Source of the DNA: Phallus indusiatus
Taxonomy: Eukaryota; Basidiomycota; Agaricomycetes; Phallales; Phallaceae
Assembly (NCBI GenBank): GCA_027605045.1
Contig: JAQFWX010000061.1
Location: forward strand, 1 to 64,000
Direction: 5' to 3'
DNA: 64,000 nucleotides
The notes beneath the pieces are model-generated. The model did no database searches and had not been told where the DNA came from. It saw only the letters and a list, made by a program, of their open reading frames with translations. The position numbers and the translations under genes were made by a program. Every line of letters begins with the position of its first letter. Position 1 is the stretch's first letter. Below, one piece after another: positions 1 to 12,153 of the stretch.

Positions 1-30
1 GGTGCCACTAGATGCCACTAGATGCCACTG
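1..30. repeat. short tandem repeat at window edge
   Basis: A 10-bp unit, TGCCACTAGA, occurs about three times in a row at the left edge, the last copy degenerate. No function can be inferred and the array may continue outside the window. Confidence 0.6.
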
Positions 31-2878
31 GCAGTGTGCACTCCGAGGGTCGCGTTAGAATAATATCTTCTTTCTCTCCAATTTATATTTATATTGGGGG
101 AGATAATTTTTTGAGCTATTTTAGAAGTCGGTTTTCCCATAAATCGTATAGTCGATTGGCACAGCATGCTTATATGTATGTGGATAACGTGAATTCCGAG
201 AGTCGGGACATCGCGAACTTTGTGGCTTCGTGATATCTGACATATGGTCAACATCAATACTTATAAATAGATAATTCAAAACTTTACAAAAAGCATGAGA
301 ACGTGATGCTTAATGAGCTAACCCTTATGGTGGCAACCAACCCCAGCCAACCCCTAGTCCGGAATAAGGTGACTCAGATCTCAAGAGATCATAATGACGT
401 CGACGCGATCGTAGAGAAAATTCAGTTTATTCGTACATCATCATGACGCGATCGTAGTAGGTAATGCTGTCTAAAGCCTAGTTGTCAGTTCTTGGGTGTT
501 TGCCCTGGACTATGTGAGTATCTTACATGTACACTGCACACTTACTTATCCTGACGATCTATCGGATGATCATATAGCCTACGAGTATTGTTAGTCACAG
601 TCACAATACCTGGCACGAGATTCCGATGGAAAACTTACTCTTTTCAGGCAGTGATGGAACAGACGACGACGAATAGCGCGAAATGACGCCCTTCAAGAAT
701 CAAGATAGTGGAAGTTAACAGAGCGTGTGACTATCGTGACTACCGTGACTGGTTGTCCACTTCTCCATATTAATTGCGACCATGCACAGCCAGACAATTT
801 ATTAAACGAGACTTTTCTCAATAATTATTTGAAAGAAAACTTTTATGTGCATGTGGACTACATGAGGATAAGCAGACCAATTAGAAAGGATGCACTTATC
901 CTAACATGCGTATGACAAAACTGGCTGACAGATCGTGCGCAATTTCGAGCTAATAAACCAGTACGCTTTATCTAAATCGAGTGCACGTGGAATAGATAGT
1001 GGTGCATCGCTTTGAGAGGACTCGAGAACTGGTGAAAATGGGCTTTACGCCGTGGCAAATTTCAAGCGATCGCATAGAGTCGGAACTAACGGTATTGGCG
1101 CTGACACTGGCACCACCAAAATGTCCGCGCCCCGATGCTGTTCACCCCAACCCAATGTGGTTGTAGAGCCTCTCTGTATATGTCAAACGTCCTCGGGGAA
1201 CATGGCTAGACGAAATTATTGCTGGAGATTTGCAAAGTCACCGTCGCCATTATCCTGCAGCTGGCGATACCGCGTCACCAATCAATATTCGACCAATTGA
1301 TAGGCCAAAAACTACACAAATAAGGAAAGCGCGTCAAATCCTATCATTATTTTATTGTATGTAAAGAAGTTTCTTGTTGTTAGCTCATCATTTATACCAC
1401 CGTTATCTCCAGAACGTCGTCGGGTCTCAATAAAGGGGCGGGGTGCTCGTGGCGAAAAGAATCGCCTCAATTATCAGCTGTTTCCCACCGTACTTTTGTA
1501 CAATTCAAATCATCAATTGTCCATCAAGTAATACCTACGAAGTCCGATTATTCCAATTGTCAATAATTTCATTCCCCGCCACTGACATCCCACCTTGAAC
1601 GACAACGATAGGAATAAAAAGAGCGCGCTCAATTATACGTCTCCAACAACAAGAACGAAATTACAAATATCGATAGAAATTCAGAGCGCGACTTATTGTT
1701 CGAACAGGTCTCGGGCTGTTGAAGCCGAAAGGCTCACAGTAGGCCATCCTAGTCAGATCGACAATAAGACTGTCCCTCCAAAGCGCAACTATTTACCTTT
1801 TAAGGTGCACAATTGTCAGTGGCGGAAGAGGCATATAAAGTCTGGTAAGATTTACCCTTCATCTCTTCGTCGTTCTTTCTCACTTCAACCTTCAGCGCTT
1901 CAGCTTCCAACGCGTTCCGAGCAACCATTGAGCTGCTCCATTCTTAGTACACTTTCACGTGGCATATTGGATAATGTACGTCCTGCAATACTTTACGACT
2001 CGTCACTTACCTTCTTGCAGATTATAGGTTATAGTTTACTACATGGAATGTACATACCACAAGCAAGGTGGCGGACCGAAATAAATTGCTGCAACAAGTT
2101 GACAATCACATGTGTGCGTCTAAGATCATCCGCCATCTCGGTGACGCCACTGTATATGGTCCACATCTGGTTCCTTTTTCGTGTAAGTGGGTTGTTCACT
2201 CCTTGAAACACTTAAACTCCAATGCCGCTTGTCTTCGCATCTCACAAGAACAAAAAGTTACCGGCCTTGGGTGGAGGAAGTAAGCAAAACACTCGCACTC
2301 TTTACGTTTGTTCACTGGTTTATTTTGCGCCGGCTCACTTTTCCAGTTGCCACAGTGAAGGGTCGAATATATTATTTATTAAAAGTCCAGGAACGATGTT
2401 TTGGCCATGACGCACAAATCAAAGCCAGCCACATCTGCCCCAATTTAGACAGAACAAGAACCTCCAATAGAAACGCGTTATTTCAGCTCAAAAATCAAGA
2501 TAGCACTGCCTAGGCCTCGTCTTCTTGATATTTTAGGTATGACCTTGACACTCAAACCCTGCATACACGAAGCAGATTTCTTGTTGAGGATATATTAAAC
2601 TCATGATTGGCCTTCAACATGCAATATTATCTGCATCCTCGGAGATTCTCCCTTTGAGAGATCTCACTTTTGGTCAATCAACAAATTTACATCTTGTCCT
2701 CACCTTCGCGTAGCGTCGGCACACATTACGCAGCCCTTCTCCGAGTTCCCATGCATGACCATCGCGTTTCTCGTTGCTCTATAAAAACGCGTAATCTTTT
2801 TCATGTCCCGTTTTTGACAAGAGCGTTTCTTTACCTCGAACAATTATCACTTACTCCCTCCCTCATCTCACCCTCACA
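31..2878. other. gene-free stretch upstream of the C2H2 protein
   Basis: No open reading frame here looks like a known protein and none has convincing splice structure. A 13-bp direct repeat, GACGCGATCGTAG, occurs at 402-414 and 445-457. The longest stop-free frame, about 1595-2206 (+), does not begin at ATG and has no recognisable motif. A TATAAAG at about 1834 is followed by a pyrimidine-rich stretch and short open frames near 2068-2283, which could be a poorly conserved transcript, but nothing supports a product. Confidence 0.5.
2780..2787 (+). promoter_or_regulatory. TATA box of the C2H2-finger gene
   Basis: TATAAAAA lies 92 bp before the ATG at 2879. A pyrimidine-rich leader (CCTCCCTCATCTCACCCTCA) precedes the start, as is common at fungal transcription starts. 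Confidence 0.6.
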
Positions 2879-5317
2879 ATGTCCTATTCTTACGAGGACA
2901 CTACTTGGTCTGGTCTCGACCTACCCCTAGGAGCCTACCGAAATCTTAGTTTTGAGGACTTTGACTTCGAGTCTCAGCTGTTCCAAAAAGCCTCGCATGC
3001 ATCCCCCAAACAACCACAGCCCTCTCCATCGACCTCCTCAAATTCCTTGCGGTGGGACTCCGACAACGCATTGTCCTCAAGCGTTTACCCTTATTCACAA
3101 ACACCTCCCCTCCCCTCACTCTCAAGGACATTAGAGTCTTCTCCGGACTTGTTCCCCATTCCAAGTGGCAGTTCTTCACACACTCTACCTACTTCGCCAT
3201 TCACCACTCCTCTACAACTCGACGACAACTATGACTTTTTCCCCAGCATAGACCTCTTAGTACCTCTAGACTCTGATTTCTTCAACTGTAAGGACGTCGA
3301 ATACATATATTTCTTTACTTTCTCTGACGTTCATTTTAGCGACGGCAAACCCCCCAGTGGTGTCCTCACCCGAACCGGTCGCGGTCGTAGGACACCGTGC
3401 GGTTTCTCCTCCCTCGAAAAAAAGGACACGCACAAATGAGGAGTCTGAATATCCAGAAAACGCGTCGGAAGACGTGTCTTCCAATCATAAGCGTCGTAAA
3501 CTATCTATTGATAGTCATCAGAACCAACCTAGTACGCTCATATTTAAATGTTATTGACTCGCGTTGTCTGATTTGTTAACGTGTCGTTGCTCCAGATGTC
3601 CTCCCTCCGATTGCTTCACATAACAACAGTAACAGCAATGTTACTGCTGACACCTTTGAGAACTTTAGTAAGCCAATATTTAAATATCTTTGGCATCGTA
3701 TATGTATATTAAGCATGAAATATGTTTAGACGTATTAACTGAGAATGACGAGGTCTTCATTAGAAATTTGGACCCATCACTTTTTGGTCCCAACGTCTTA
3801 AACAGTGAGGCTCATAAAAATTTATTTCCCCTCCTTTGACACTTCCCTCAGACGTGATTAATCCCTCTATACCACATGCACCCGAGCCGGTTGCACAAAT
3901 TTCGTCCCCTTCCAGGAAAAGACATCATTATTCGGACGAAGAGTACGACTCTCAGTATTACGCGTCGTCCAACTTGAATCTCAAAAGACAGAGGTTATCT
4001 GCTCACGATTCCGTCCCTCCCCATCCTCATTATTACAACAATGTACCTCCTGATGTTATGAGAAATCATCGTAAGTGCGAATTGATTAATACTTTCGTCG
4101 CATTAAAAATTGAGCGTGATATCGATAGATGCCCCGACCTCCGAGTCACTATATATGCCTACAGCTCGACTTGATCTTACTGACCCTAATCGAGCCATTG
4201 GCTATCAAGCGGGTCAATACATTTCGTCGAATGCTAATTTATATCTCGGTCAGTCTTAGTTTCCATCTCGTGTGCTTTGTTTTGCTCACCTTTAGTTTAG
4301 CGAGGGGAGACCATAACGCCTACCAACACTCGCTGTCATATGTGACACCCCTAAGTGGCCGGACGAACGGACCTTCCGATACAAAAAACATCGATAATGC
4401 TGATGGTCAGTCTTTATATTGTCATAAATTCGCGGGCTGACCTCATGGATTGTGTACAGCCTTTGGTACTACACCAAACACCTCGGCATCAGGCCCTTTT
4501 CCTCCGTTCTTGAGACGACAATTGACTCAGAGCGCATCGTATCCTAACGATGCGGTGCACACTGACGCGTATGCAAACAGTGAGCCCATTTAATCAAGAA
4601 TCTTAATATTAATATTAATGATTGTACCCAGACGCAACGCACTCGGGTGTCGACAACCGTCAACACTCGAGCTCCGCCCACCAAATGTCAAAGATAGGTT
4701 ATACCGCAAATGCGAGTATGCCCAGTACTTGTGTGCCCTCGACAAGGGGAACATCGAGTGCTGAACCTGTCATGACTTTTAAATTTTATAACCCGACCCC
4801 AACTTCTCCGTCTGCTCCCAACCAAGTATCAACTAGCCGTCGTAGACGACGCGGCCCACAAGCGACCCCCGCCAAGGAACTCTGGCGAAAAGAAGACGTC
4901 CGTGAAGGCAGAGAAAAAACCACGATTTATACCTGCCTTTATGACGGTCCAGCGAAGCCAGGCGGGTGCGGCCAAAAAATAGTTAATACTTTGAAAAACT
5001 TGGGTAGGCACATGCGTGTCCATGCGTGTGCTGAAAGTAAAATGGACATATCCGAGGCTGAGAAAATTGCTCTCAACAGTCTGCCGGAAAAGTTGCGGTT
5101 TGAAGTCGCTACTTGTTTTCTGCAAGATTCGGACTTGCACCATTGTGCTTACTACGCCGCACATGGAAAGCGCTGGGAGGAGAAGACGCTGCAAAGAGGG
5201 GATAATTTGTCCAGGATCCACAACCGGCGGAATCACCCACCGCATCTTCAACTTCCGGAGTCAAAACCTCAAAAGCAGATGTTCAAGCCTCGAAAAAAGC
5301 GCGCAAAGAAGCCCTGA
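2879..5317 (+). CDS. C2H2-type zinc-finger-like hypothetical protein, 9 exons
   Basis: Predicted 665 aa. Exons read 2879-3287, 3340-3531, 3596-3667, 3730-3804, 3852-4070, 4129-4248, 4301-4405, 4460-4579 and 4632-5317; all eight introns are phase 1 and every internal exon is a multiple of three. The N-terminal two thirds is Ser/Pro/Asn-rich and probably disordered, with basic patches (KKRTR, HKRRK, RKRHH) that could serve nuclear import. Near the C-terminus a Cys...Cys...His-x3-His pattern (YTCLYDG, GGCGQ, GRHMRVH) resembles one C2H2 finger, and the protein ends in a basic tail (KPRKKRAKKP). Three similar R/K-rich segments in successive exons hint at internal exon duplication. A nuclear or DNA-binding role is an inference; I do not recognise the family. 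It is the first gene of the window and stands alone on its strand before the reductase duplication. Confidence 0.75.
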
Positions 5318-5899
5318 TGCTGCGCTCTCGCGTGCTGTCATCCATGCATGGACCATTATCATTATGTCTATTTCTCATTTCCTGCTTCACCTTTCTCTCT
5401 TGTTAGTTAATAAAATACCCCAAATCATGTACAACACATACCATCATGTATCGTCTTTAGATCCTCTTGTAGCCTTCTCAATCATGTATTTTATCTCATG
5501 TACTCCCATCCTCGAGCTCGGGCTCGATAATTATAAACAATATTGATTACCTCTTGGGCAACCCGTCGTAGAAAGAAAACAAGAAAAGTCGTTGTCAAAA
5601 TCACGACAATAAACCTGCCTTTATATAAACGATTGCAGCGAAACAAAAAATCTGGAAAGAACAAGGGCTGAAAGGGTGTGTATTGTCCGTGTATCGATTG
5701 GTTACGGGCCCCCTTGTCACAAGCCTTTGCCGCCCCAAACCCGAGTCTGCGATATCATATTATACGTACATAAACGCGAGAACATGCAGGGAATCCTTTG
5801 GGGTTTTCCGATATACGGCTACCCTTTGTCCAGGATAATTGTGAGCTTTGATCGAGACGCTCAAGTCATTTTATTTTTTGCGCCGACTGTAAAATAGGC
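5318..5899. other. intergenic region
   Basis: Region between the C2H2 gene and the duplicated unit. It is AT-rich with AATAAA-like sequences (TTAATAAAATA near 5406), which suits 3' processing of the upstream gene. No gene seen. Confidence 0.5.
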
Positions 5900-6131
5900 T
5901 TACATCATCGCTAAATATCACGGTGTCTATGTACGTCTGTACGCATGTGAATTCTCACTTCTTCTCACTAGATCTTACTGTTTTTGAGCGTTTGGGTACG
6001 CTTTCCAAGGTCTTAAAACAACATAGACATAGGCTCGTGCACACGATAACCGAGCCTTTGCGAATATTCTCAACCTGGCTTCTTCGGTAAAAATACCGTA
6101 CTATGTACTATGGGGTAAAGAAGCTCAGAAG

Positions 6132-6281
6132 CTAGTCTCCGACGCCTACACCTGCTGAGCTTGTGCCGAAGAACAAGATTTGTTGCTTGGTGGGAGGATT
6201 ATAGGCGAGTTTTGCGGCGCTGCCATCGGTGATACCGTATAAGACAATGCTGCCTGTGCCTCGGATGTCGTCGTTAAAGGA
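6132..6281 (-). pseudogene. possible 3' exon remnant, antisense to the reductase promoter
   Basis: Read on the minus strand, an open segment of 49 codons plus a TAG stop follows a plausible acceptor (ACTAG). It begins SFNDDIRGTGS and ends GTSSAGVGVGD. In the duplicated unit the matching stretch (about 9910-10060) is broken by stop codons and indels. No other exon of such a gene was found upstream. It may be a leftover 3' exon captured in the duplicated segment, or chance. The family is not recognised. Confidence 0.25.
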
Positions 6282-6797
6282 CTAGTACTTTTTTATGGTA
6301 CTTATCGAGGTCATTAAAAGCGTTTTCTGCTTATAAGCCCTACTGGAGAGCACTTCATTAATTCATTTCCAATCGCTGGATCCACTAGCGCAAACGACGG
6401 CAACGGACGTTGAGGCCGTTGGGGTTTTTAAGTCGTCACCCCGTCGGCACACTATTTTCGATCAGGTGATCTTTAACTCTGATTCAAATGTGAAATCTCA
6501 CATTGAATTTGCAATATAGCATCCAGTGCTCGACTCGTCGGATGACACGGACTTACTTGCGTATCCCTCACGGCTTGATCAGAAGACTTCTATAATCAAA
6601 GATATTACCATATTTCTCGTCTGGATGTAGCTCAATATCGTACAGTGCTTGCGTGTCCCTCGGCTTTGTTTCTGTATCAAAGATTCTGTCATTTAATTGG
6701 ACGAGAAAATCGGCCGTGTTGCAAGGCACTGTTACATAAACTTGAACACATAACCACGCTTTCCGTTGTACTTGTGAAATATACAACGCGTCTGCCG

Positions 6798-6805
6798 TAT
6801 AAATA
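6798..6805 (+). promoter_or_regulatory. TATA box, aldo/keto reductase copy 1
   Basis: TATAAATA lies 52 bp before the ATG at 6850; the same octamer sits at the equivalent place in copy 2 (10550-10557). Confidence 0.65.
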
Positions 6806-6849
6806 CTCGTGACTAATGACAGTAAGTTTCATAGGAACAACAATCTCTC

Positions 6850-8289
6850 ATGTCTCTATTTGGTTCACCCCCCAATCCTCCCACCAAACTTGGTCGCTAT
6901 CGCGTTTTATCACCCAATGCCGGCATATATGTCTCCCCTATACAATTGGGGGGAGCTAGCATTGGCGAGAAATGGAACGCGTGGAGGAGAAATGAATAAA
7001 GAGTCTTCTTTCAAGTTGCTCGATGCTTATTATGACGCAGGAGGCAATTTCATAGACACATGCTGTTCGTATCAAGAGGGAACTTCGGAACAATTTATTG
7101 GCGAATGGATGGAGAAACGAGGAATACGTGATCAGATGGTGATCGCAACCAAGTATTCTTCTCCCTCCCGACCAAGTGACCCTCCCATTCCAATCAAAGT
7201 TAACTACTTTGGGAATGGACATAAATCGCTTCATCTCGCAGTCGAACAAAGTCTCAAAAGGCTTAAAACCACGTACATCGACATATTATACGTGCATTGT
7301 AGGTATTTTTGACGTTTCAGTTATTCGTTGATTTAATGTGTTGTCCAGGGTGGTCTTGGGATAATTCCGTAGAAGAGATTATGAATAATTTGCACAGTCT
7401 CGTCGTCGCTGGCAAAGTTCTTTACTTGGTACGATACTCCTTTTTTCGAAATACCATGATATTGAAACTGAAAACCGTTCCCAGGGAATTTCTGTATGCA
7501 TCGACCCTCATTCTTACTCACGTATGCGATCAAACACGTATTTCTTTACAGGACACACCTGCTTGGGTAGTCGTGAGAGCTAACCAATGGGCCAAGTTTC
7601 ACGGGAAGACTCCGTTTTCCATTTATCAAGGTCGCTGGAACATCCTGGAACGAAGCTTTGAACGAGATATCATCCCAATGGCTCAAGCCGAAGGACTTGC
7701 TCTCGCTCCATTCGGTGTTCTAGCAGAAGGCCGTTTCCGTACAGATGAAGAAGAGCAACGCCGCAAGGAAACTGGAGAAAATGGCCGTATTGTACCGATA
7801 TTGAAATCAGCAGGCTGGGAAAGGGATGAAAATGAACGTAAAGTTTCCAAGAAGCTGGAGGAGATAGCTACCGAAGTGGGTGCAAAAAGCATCACTGCAG
7901 TGGCTATTGCATATGTCATGCATGTGAGTACAAAGAAATTAAAATTTAAGTTTGCATATGTAATTGGTTTTTTTCCGAAAACTCTAGAAAGCACCATATG
8001 TATTTCCTATCATTGGGGGCAGGAAAGTAGAACATCTGCTATCCAATATCGAAGCATTGGATATCAAATTGACCCCAGAGCATATAAATGCGCTAGAATC
8101 AATTGTTCCTTTCGACCTCGGATTTCCTCAGCAGCTTCTCGTAAGAATTCCATTTCATTTTACTGAAAAGGTCACTGATATCAATTTTATTGTAACTAGG
8201 GCGATGGCTCGTCTGTGCCCGCGTTCTTCAAGAACATGGGTATTATTGATAAGTGGGGAAAGGTGCCCACACAGCCTGCTCAGAATTAG
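6850..8289 (+). pseudogene. aldo/keto reductase (aryl-alcohol dehydrogenase-like), copy 1, frameshifted
   Basis: Exons read 6850-7298, 7349-7428, 7485-7493 (9 nt, Gly-Ile-Ser), 7552-7923, 7988-8140 and 8200-8289. It resembles fungal NADP-dependent aryl-alcohol dehydrogenase-type AKRs, cytosolic enzymes that reduce aromatic aldehydes. The expected Asp (NFIDT), Tyr (CSYQEG), Lys (IATKYSS) and His (ILYVHW) of the AKR active site can be read, followed by [34 protein letters not shown] and a GDGSS...DKWG C-terminus. Near 6983-6987 the sequence TGGAGGAGAAATG lacks two bases against copy 2 (TGGAGGGGAGAAATG), so the frame from ATG 6850 stops about 45 codons in, before the active site. All later exons stay in phase. 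Either a recent pseudogene or an assembly error. Confidence 0.75.
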
Positions 8290-8299
8290 TTGAACACTC

Positions 8300-9636
8300 A
8301 AATTGACGTGGCATATATAAACGAATTGTCGTGTTTCGTCATCCTTTTGAATGTACAGGTACAATAATAGTAATGCAGTTGCAAGTTTCGCAATAAACAC
8401 TAAATTTGTCGCAGTGATGAAATGAAAACTCCGGGACTATGTGGCACAGCAGTCATCTGATACGCATACATTACATTGAGATCTGTGGGAAAAGTCACTT
8501 CATCCATTAATGTAACAGATGATTCTATGCAGATGAACGCTTATGTTTGCATTCTCCTTCAAAAGTCAGCTGAATTCCATGTCAAGGAATAGTTGAGCAA
8601 TTCAGATTCTCTCTTCGAGGGTAAACATGCGTGAATTCTATGAGAATATATAGTCTTTGTATCTGTGCTCAGTATGTGAAGTCTTTTGAAACTGGTGGCA
8701 AGGGTGTTATAATAATGTATAAAGGTCAGTACCCGTGTGCTGTGGACGACGCGACGCGGTTGGCACAAGCTAAAGTATATTGGCGCGTACGCCGTAGACA
8801 TCTCCATTGACATTGTGACGGTTCAATAAGAGAAACTCTGCATTCCAACTACATCGTGGTCCTCTTACTGAAATTTAGTGATGTGTTTAGTCACTCAACC
8901 AGCATCTCTGCTATTTAATTGACAGGACGGGGATAAAGCCGAACTTAAATTGTCGACGCGAAAAGCATGAAAAATGGGCATGAGCTATATATTTCAAGAA
9001 ATGGTACTACATAGTTATGATTGCCAATAATTGGATTTATTTGCTCGTCTCTCAACTCTGACCCTATTTCTTCAAGTTATTCACTGGTTGAGCTTGGAAA
9101 AGTTGGTATCACCAGTAATCTGGGTAAAAGCTCAACTAAAAGGAAATTTCAATTAGCTTCTAATTTCCAACAGAAACTATCTTACTGGTGGAGATATGTC
9201 CGCCGTATAAGTTAGAATTGCGTCTTGACCGGGAAGTCCAATTCTACCAAAGGTCAGAAATAAGGGGTTTATTACTAAAATGCTGCATGACTCACTTCCA
9301 CAATTCGTCACGACTCACCAGCAGACTCAAATCTGAAAGTTTCGAGTTCCCGGTCTATAGGTAAAGCATAGAGGTCATTCTACCATCTCGATAATAATAT
9401 GAGAAAGGACTAAAAAATATTAACCTGATTGCGCAATATTCATTTGATTTTGAATCCACCTTTTTCAGCAGACATGAAAAAAGTGCTGTCATTAGCGGAT
9501 TGAATGTCCCAATTTAACTTGTGTCAATTATGGTGCAAACACGATGGGAAGAAACAATGCACGGTGGATTTAATTATCCGCCTTGCTGGATATTGAAGAA
9601 GTCAGTCATTAATAACCGAACAGTATTTCATCATTA
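8300..9636. other. spacer between the two duplicated units
   Basis: AT-rich spacer with no homology to the duplicated unit and no convincing gene. Short open frames here do not begin at ATG or lack recognisable motifs. Confidence 0.5.
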
Positions 9637-10549
9637 CTTACATCATCGTCAAGTACCGTGACCATGTCCGTGCGCGTGACTTCTCACTAGCACTACCAAG
9701 ATCTCATCATCATCTCACTGTCTTTGCTGTTCTTGAGCGTATTTGTGTGCGCTTCATGCTTTCCCAGTTCTTTAAAAATCACACAAATATTTGACAGACA
9801 TAGGCCCATGCGCACTTTAAGCGAGTCTTTGCGAATATTTTCGACCTGGCTTCTTCGGTAAAAATACCGTATATGTAGGGTGAACTTTGAAGAAGCTCAG
9901 AAGCTAGTTTCCGACGCCTACACCTGCTGAACTTGTGCCGAAGAACAATACTCGCAAGAGGTCCCACCTACTGTTTTTAGGCGAGTTTAGCGGCCCTGCT
10001 AGTGAAGCCGGATAAGACAACGTATCCTGTGCCCTAAATGTCAACGGTAAAGGACTAGTCTAGTACTTTTTTATGGTACTCATCAAGATAATTAAAGGCG
10101 TTTTCAGCTTATAAGCCCTGCTGGAGAGCAATTTATTGACAATTGCTGGATCCTACTACTAGCGCAACGACGGCAACAGACGTGAGTTGAGGTTTAAGTC
10201 GTCACCCCATCGGCACACTATTTTCGGTTAGGTGATCTTATAACTTTGATTCAAATGTAAAAATCTCACATTGAATTTGCAAATATAGCACACAGTTCTC
10301 GACTCGTCGGATGATGTCGACTTACTTGCGTGTCCCTCACGGCTTGACCAGAAGACTTTTATGATCAAAGATATTTATCGTCCGGATGTAGTTCAATATC
10401 GTACAATGCTTGCGCGTCCTTCGGCTTTGCTTCTGTATCAAAGATTCTGTGATATAATTGGACGGAAAAAATCGGCCGTGCTATAAGACATTATTGAACA
10501 CACGGCAGCGCTTTCCATGGTGCTTGTGAAATGTACAACGCGTCTGCCA

Positions 10550-10557
10550 TATAAATA
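10550..10557 (+). promoter_or_regulatory. TATA box, aldo/keto reductase copy 2
   Basis: TATAAATA lies 59 bp before the ATG at 10609, matching copy 1. Confidence 0.65.
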
Positions 10558-10608
10558 CATGTCCTACTCGTGCTAATGACAGTAAGTTCATAGGAACAAC
10601 AATCTCTC

Positions 10609-12041
10609 ATGTCTCTATTTGGTCCACCCCCCAATCCTCCCACCAAACTCGGTCGCTATCGCGTTTTATCACCCAATGCCGGCATATATGTCTCCCCTAT
10701 ACAATTGGGGGGAGCTAGCATTGGCGAGAAATGGAGCTCGTGGAGGGGAGAAATGAATAAAGAGTCTTCTTTCAAGTTGCTCGATGCTTATTATGACGCA
10801 GGAGGCAATTTCATAGACACATGCTGTTCGTATCAAGAGGGAACTTCGGAACAATTTATTGGCGAATGGATGGAGAAACGAGGAATACGTGATCAGATGG
10901 TGATCGCAACCAAGTATTCTTCTCCTCCCGACCAAGTGACCCTCCCATTCCAATCAAAGTTAACTACTTTGGGAATGGACATAAATCGCTTCATCTCGCA
11001 GTCGAACAAAGTCTCAAAAGGCTTAAAACCACGTACATCGACATATTATACGTGCACTGTAGGTATTTTTGACGTTTCAGTTATCCGCTGATTTGATGTG
11101 TTGTCCAGGGTGGTCTTGGGATAATTCCGTAGAAGAGATTATGAATAATTTGCACAGTCTCGTCGTCGCTGGCAAAGTTCTTTACTTGGTATGATACTTC
11201 CCTTTGCTAGATACCATAATATTAATACTGACAACCGTTCTCAGGGAATTTCTGTATGTATCGATGTTCATTCTTATGTATGCGATCAAACACGTATTTC
11301 TTTACAGGACACACCTGCTTGGGTAGTCGTGAGAGCTAACCAATGGGCCAAGTTTCACGGGAAGACTCCGTTTTCCATTTATCAAGGTCGCTGGAACATA
11401 CTGGAACGAAGCTTTGAACGAGATATCATCCCAATGGCTCAAGCCGAAGGACTTGCTCTCGCTCCATTCGGTGTTCTAGCAGAAGGTCATTTCCGCACAG
11501 ATAAAGAAGAGCAACGCCGCAAGGAAACTGGAGAAAATGGCCGTAATGAACCTGTATTAAACCCAAGTTGGGAAAGGAATGAAGATGAACGTAAAGTATC
11601 CAAGAAGCTCGAGGAGATAGCTACCGAAGTAGGTGCAAAAAGCATCACTGCAGTGGCTATTGCATATGTCATGCATGTGAGTACCCAAAATAAAAATAAG
11701 CTCACGAGCGTAATTGAGTTTTTCTATTACTAGAAAGCACCATATGTGTTTCCTATCATTGGGGGTAGGAAAGTAGAACATCTGTTATCCAATATCGAAG
11801 CATTGGATATCAAGCTGACTCCAGAGCATATAAATGCGCTGGAATCAATTGTTCCTTTCGACCTTGGATTTCCTCAGCAGCTTCTCGTAAGGATACCATT
11901 TTACTTCACTGTCAGGAAAGTCATTGATATAAACTTAATCGTAAATTATAGGGCGATGGCTCATCTATACCCGCGTTCTTCAGGAACATGGGTATTATTG
12001 ATAAGTGGGGAAAAGTGCCCATACACCCTGCTCAGAATTAG
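10609..12041 (+). pseudogene. aldo/keto reductase (aryl-alcohol dehydrogenase-like), copy 2, frameshifted
   Basis: Exons read 10609-11058, 11109-11188, 11245-11253 (9-nt micro-exon), 11308-11676, 11734-11886 and 11952-12041, matching copy 1. The region broken in copy 1 is intact here ([14 protein letters not shown]). Instead one C is missing near 10922 (TTCTCCTCCC against TTCTCCCTCCC in copy 1). This shifts the frame after the active-site Lys (IATKYSS) and before the His of ILYVH, so the ATG frame continues as nonsense and stops soon after the end of exon 1. Exon 4 differs from copy 1 at several residues and is one codon shorter. Without the lesion the product would be a full-length AKR. The C-tract position makes a sequencing error possible. 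Confidence 0.75.
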
Positions 12042-12153
12042 TTGAACACTTGAAGTGTTTTGGAATCGTATTTACATATATCAGATAAACTTTCCGAATG
12101 GATAAAATATGTGACGTCACATTTACCCGGGATTACCCTTACCTGTTGCTACT

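Larger units (their letters stand above)
5900..8299 (+). repeat. tandem duplication unit, copy 1
   Basis: This interval aligns with 9637-12050. Shared landmarks run from CTTACATCATCG at the left edge, through an upstream block (TCTTCGGTAAAAATACCGTA), the TATA box and the whole aldo/keto reductase gene, to TTGAACACT just after the stop codon. The two units are separated by about 1.34 kb of unrelated sequence. Similarity is near-complete in exons 1-2 and intron 1 but clearly lower in the upstream 600 bp and in later introns. Confidence 0.9.
9637..12050 (+). repeat. tandem duplication unit, copy 2
   Basis: Second copy of the unit at 5900-8299, in the same orientation, offset by about 3.75 kb. 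It contains the same antisense remnant (more degraded), the upstream block, the TATA box and the reductase gene. Confidence 0.9.

Noticed and set aside
1595..2206. 203-codon open frame (+)
   Set aside because: Begins at TTG rather than ATG, has no motif, and its composition looks noncoding.
5900..12050. Reductase plus MFS transporter plus methyltransferase as a secondary-metabolite cluster
   Set aside because: No backbone synthase is present, the genes are interspersed with housekeeping genes, and the reductases and transporter are damaged.
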